From an uncultured Clostridia bacterium (GTDB taxonomy: Bacteria > Bacillota > Clostridia > Oscillospirales > Oscillospiraceae), in NCBI GenBank assembly GCA_947176425.1, contig CAMWQV010000071.1, positions 1-8,068 of the forward strand: a DNA stretch of 8,068 nucleotides, in the 5' to 3' direction. Within the stretch, counting starts at the first letter, position 1. The number at the start of each line of letters is the position of its first letter. A program made the position numbers and the translations under genes. Positions 6,411 to 8,068 of the stretch are shown piece by piece. The notes below the pieces were generated by a model. That model saw nothing but the letters and a program-made list of their open reading frames with translations, ran no database searches and had not been told where the DNA came from.

Positions 6411-6451
6411 CCTCCCGGCAAATTTACTGATAAAACAGTATATTTGCCGGG
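6411..6451 (-). promoter_or_regulatory. Intercistronic hairpin covering the SD of the TIGR04086-like gene
   Basis: CCCGGCAAAT (6414-6423) pairs perfectly with ATTTGCCGGG (6442-6451). After a T-T mismatch TACTG/CAGTA adds five pairs, closing a 6-nt loop (6430-6435), so 15 pairs in all. In the minus-strand mRNA the 3' arm ends in GGG, which is the first half of the GGGAGG SD (6411-6416). The stem begins 17 nt past the yajC stop codon. There is no T run on either side, so it does not look like an intrinsic terminator. A DNA-level operator is an alternative reading. Confidence 0.65.
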
Positions 6452-6468
6452 AAGTCCAGTTATTCTGC

Positions 6469-6822
6469 TCAGTTGTTGTCGCTTTCAATTTTGGGAATAT
6501 CGTCGTCCTTCTCTTTGCCTTTGCCCTTTTTCTCTTCCGGCTGCTGGCTGTTGTTGGTGGAAACGGCCCATTTTGTCAGCTCCATACGGACACGGTCCTC
6601 ACTAGTTTCGATAATAATCGTTTCATCCGAAACCTGTACGATTTTACCGATAATCCCACCGATGGTTGTAATCTGATCGCCCTTTTTCAGGCTGTTCCGC
6701 ATAGCCTCCGCCTGCTTTTTTCTCTTGCTTTCCGGACGCCAGATCATGAAATACATCGCGACAACCATGAGCAGAATCATCAGAAGAAAAGAGCCAGAAC
6801 TGGCCGCTGCTTGCTCATTCAC
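6469..6822 (-). CDS. yajC: Sec translocase accessory subunit YajC, GTG start
   Basis: The 117-residue protein has one N-terminal membrane helix (about 11-29, FLLMILLMVVAMYFMIW), the RPESKRKKQAEAMRNSLKKGD segment typical of YajC, and the small beta domain with ITTIGGIIGKIVQVSDETIIIETSEDRVRMEL. A charged, Lys/Glu/Asp-rich tail ends it. YajC associates with SecDF at the membrane and with the SecYEG channel. The frame is open up to a TTG at 6901-6903, but that codon overlaps the -35 box of the promoter. The start is therefore placed at GTG 6820-6822, 10 nt after a strong AAAGGAGG (6833-6840). It heads a two-gene unit with the TIGR04086-like gene. Confidence 0.88.
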   Translation of the reverse strand: MNEQAAASSGSFLLMILLMVVAMYFMIWRPESKRKKQAEAMRNSLKKGDQITTIGGIIGKIVQVSDETIIIETSEDRVRMELTKWAVSTNNSQQPEEKKGKGKEKDDDIPKIESDNN

Positions 6823-6832
6823 AGTATAGATT

Positions 6833-6840
6833 CCTCCTTT
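6833..6840 (-). promoter_or_regulatory. Ribosome binding site that sets the yajC start
   Basis: AAAGGAGG on the minus strand is a near-perfect match to the 16S rRNA tail. It lies 10 nt before GTG 6820-6822, the only in-frame start codon at suitable distance. It supports the 117-residue YajC over a 144-residue version. Confidence 0.75.
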
Positions 6841-6874
6841 GTCGATTCTTTTTTGGTCTGAAAACGCTTTTGCT

Positions 6875-6903
6875 ATTATACCGGACTTGGCGGTATTTGG
6901 CAA
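6875..6903 (-). promoter_or_regulatory. Sigma-A promoter of yajC with a dyad in its spacer
   Basis: Minus strand: TTGCCA (6898-6903, 5 of 6), exactly 17 bp, then TATAAT (6875-6880, perfect). It begins 10 bp after the stop codon of the upstream SDR gene, with start of transcription near 6868 and a leader of about 46 nt. A perfect 6-bp dyad ATACCG-N7-CGGTAT (6878-6896) fills the spacer and runs into the -10 box, so a repressor there would block the promoter; the dyad may also be chance. Confidence 0.8.
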
Positions 6904-6913
6904 CCCCTATTTT

Positions 6914-7729
6914 TCAAATCGCTCTGCTTGACTGTTTTAATGCTGATAATACATCTGAAACTGTCATTTGTAAACTATCAGGAATTTCTTTCCTTGTAGG
7001 AAGTATTACAAAAGATACTTCCTTGTCTGCTGCTTCTGTTACAAATTGCGGTAATTTAATTTTAAGTGTTTCACAGACCATCTTCTCAAAAGAAAAATAA
7101 TTAACTGTATCTGTGGTCCCTACATGAAAAATTCCATGCAAATTGCGGTCAAGAACGTATCTTGCGTATTCTCCTATTTGTTTTGCGAGCGTTACATTTA
7201 TCATATAATTGGGATAAGTACAGTAAGGTTCTCTGCTGCGGCTGTACAACTCTAATTTTTGAACTCTTGGACAGTCAGCGCTCCAAACAGGAGCCAATCG
7301 AAAGATTGTCAGCTGGCTACCGAGTAGTTTTTCCAGCATAGTCTCACAATCTCGTTTGAAACTGCCATAATCAGATTTGGAAATCGGAAGATCATTTTCT
7401 GTCCAAGGCTTGGATAAGCTGCCGTCAAACACATTGGCTGTAGATATGTACAATAAGCGTTTCTTTTTTTCAGCTAACCAATCCGCTAACATTTTATGAA
7501 AACTGATTTGCGCCTGATAGTCTCCACGAATAGAAGAAACTACAATTTCCGGATTTTCACGGGCTAAAATTTCAACCAATTTATTCGGTTCTTCTACTGC
7601 CAATCGATATCCATATTCTGGCGCATAGTGTCCTGCTGCCGGTACAATATGATAGCTTTCTCCTAAACCCATAGCAATCGCATGGCCCACTAAGCCAGTA
7701 CTGCCAATTAACAAAACTTTCTTTTTCAT
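6914..7729 (-). CDS. RmlD-like extended SDR, NAD(P)-dependent sugar-nucleotide reductase/epimerase family
   Basis: The 271-residue cytoplasmic protein is a complete extended short-chain dehydrogenase. The cofactor motif GSTGLVG (9-15) opens a Rossmann fold. YISTANVFDG (94-103) corresponds to the STDYVFDG stretch of dTDP-4-dehydrorhamnose reductase (RmlD), supplying S96/T97. The catalytic pair is Y121 and K125 in DYGSFK. The closest family I recognise is RmlD-type sugar-nucleotide binding proteins, but no rhamnose genes are in view, so the substrate is unknown and the symbol is left blank. ATG 7727-7729 has a GAGGG SD about 9 nt upstream. The gene follows the hydrolase by 27 nt, so the two are probably co-transcribed. 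It is AT-richer than metH and xerD (spot counts average about 42% GC), which may point to a different origin. No terminator is visible before the yajC promoter. Confidence 0.8.
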   Translation of the reverse strand: MKKKVLLIGSTGLVGHAIAMGLGESYHIVPAAGHYAPEYGYRLAVEEPNKLVEILARENPEIVVSSIRGDYQAQISFHKMLADWLAEKKKRLLYISTANVFDGSLSKPWTENDLPISKSDYGSFKRDCETMLEKLLGSQLTIFRLAPVWSADCPRVQKLELYSRSREPYCTYPNYMINVTLAKQIGEYARYVLDRNLHGIFHVGTTDTVNYFSFEKMVCETLKIKLPQFVTEAADKEVSFVILPTRKEIPDSLQMTVSDVLSALKQSSRAI

Positions 7730-7756
7730 TTATTCCATCCCTCTGAAAGAAACGGT

Positions 7757-8068
7757 TCATAGACGTTGCCGCAGCCATTCTTTGAAATATGCCAGCTGTT
7801 CCGGTGTATGAAACCAATGTTCCCCGCCGGGCTGTTCCGAAAGTTCACAGCCAAACTGTTCCGCAAAATTTTCCATAGAAGCCCTGCTGCAAAAATCATC
7901 TGTTTCACCACGGAGGATATATGTCGAATGCGGCCACTCGTTAACAGGATGCTCCCGTACATATACGTAATAATCCCAATACAAAGTTTCGATTGGATTA
8001 GGAACAATCTGCATGGCCTTGAATTCTTTTTCAGATATTTTACAGCAGTCCATAATATAGTGAATGAT
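7757..8068 (-). CDS. Alpha/beta hydrolase, C-terminal part, 5'-truncated by window edge
   Basis: The frame is open from the right edge to TGA at 7757-7759, about 103 residues. There is an ATG at 8051-8053, but no SD precedes it and the frame continues through it (I-I-H-Y-I before the Met), so the true start lies outside. The segment reads as the last third of an alpha/beta hydrolase: YILRGETDDFCSRAS holds the likely catalytic Asp, and GGEHWFHTPEQL holds the catalytic His and is followed by a closing WL helix. The nucleophile Ser would be in the missing part, so the substrate cannot be judged. It lies 27 nt upstream of the SDR gene and shares its AT-rich composition. Confidence 0.7.
   Translation of the reverse strand: MIHYIMDCCKISEKEFKAMQIVPNPIETLYWDYYVYVREHPVNEWPHSTYILRGETDDFCSRASMENFAEQFGCELSEQPGGEHWFHTPEQLAYFKEWLRQRL

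Noticed and set aside
6262..6861. Plus-strand open frame of 199 codons across yajC and its neighbour
   Set aside because: It runs antisense to two well-supported genes and through the hairpin between them, and no family is recognisable.

Overview
The window looks like a chromosomal stretch from a spore-forming member of the Clostridia, plausibly Oscillospirales/Ruminococcaceae-like. The grounds are a SpoIIM-type sporulation membrane protein directly upstream of a XerD recombinase, a Clostridia-type TIGR04086-like membrane protein beside YajC, a short MetH without its reactivation domain, Gram-positive-style Shine-Dalgarno (SD) sequences, and sigma-A-type promoters. No genus can be named from sequence alone. 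Every gene I can support lies on the minus strand, so the window reads naturally from high to low coordinates.

From the right edge: a 5'-truncated alpha/beta hydrolase (7757-8068) and an RmlD-like extended SDR (6914-7729) form an AT-richer pair (about 42% GC by spot counts, against roughly 55% in metH). A clear sigma-A promoter (6875-6903) then starts a small membrane-protein unit, yajC (6469-6822) and a TIGR04086-like gene (5980-6402). A long hairpin between these two genes covers part of the second gene's SD. The unit probably ends at a hairpin at 5866-5900.

An AT-rich gap (5604-5979) carries that hairpin, a sigma-A-like promoter and a perfect inverted repeat straddling the promoter's -35. 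Downstream lies a tight run of three genes: spoIIM (4962-5591), xerD (4045-4929, TTG start) and a cobalamin-dependent methionine synthase-like gene (1702-4023). They probably form one operon joining engulfment, chromosome dimer resolution and methyl-group metabolism.

A 271-base gap follows (1431-1701). It holds an SD with only a 12-codon frame behind it, a weak terminator, a palindrome and a near-consensus promoter. That promoter drives a large membrane sensor kinase (Cache-PAS), which runs off the left edge just before its expected phospho-accepting H-box.

I see no CRISPR array, tRNA, rRNA, insertion sequence or phage signal. The genes are mostly ordinary housekeeping. The more interesting signals are in the non-coding DNA: the SD-covering hairpin at 6414-6451, the inverted repeat over the spoIIM promoter, and the SD without a sizeable gene after metH.
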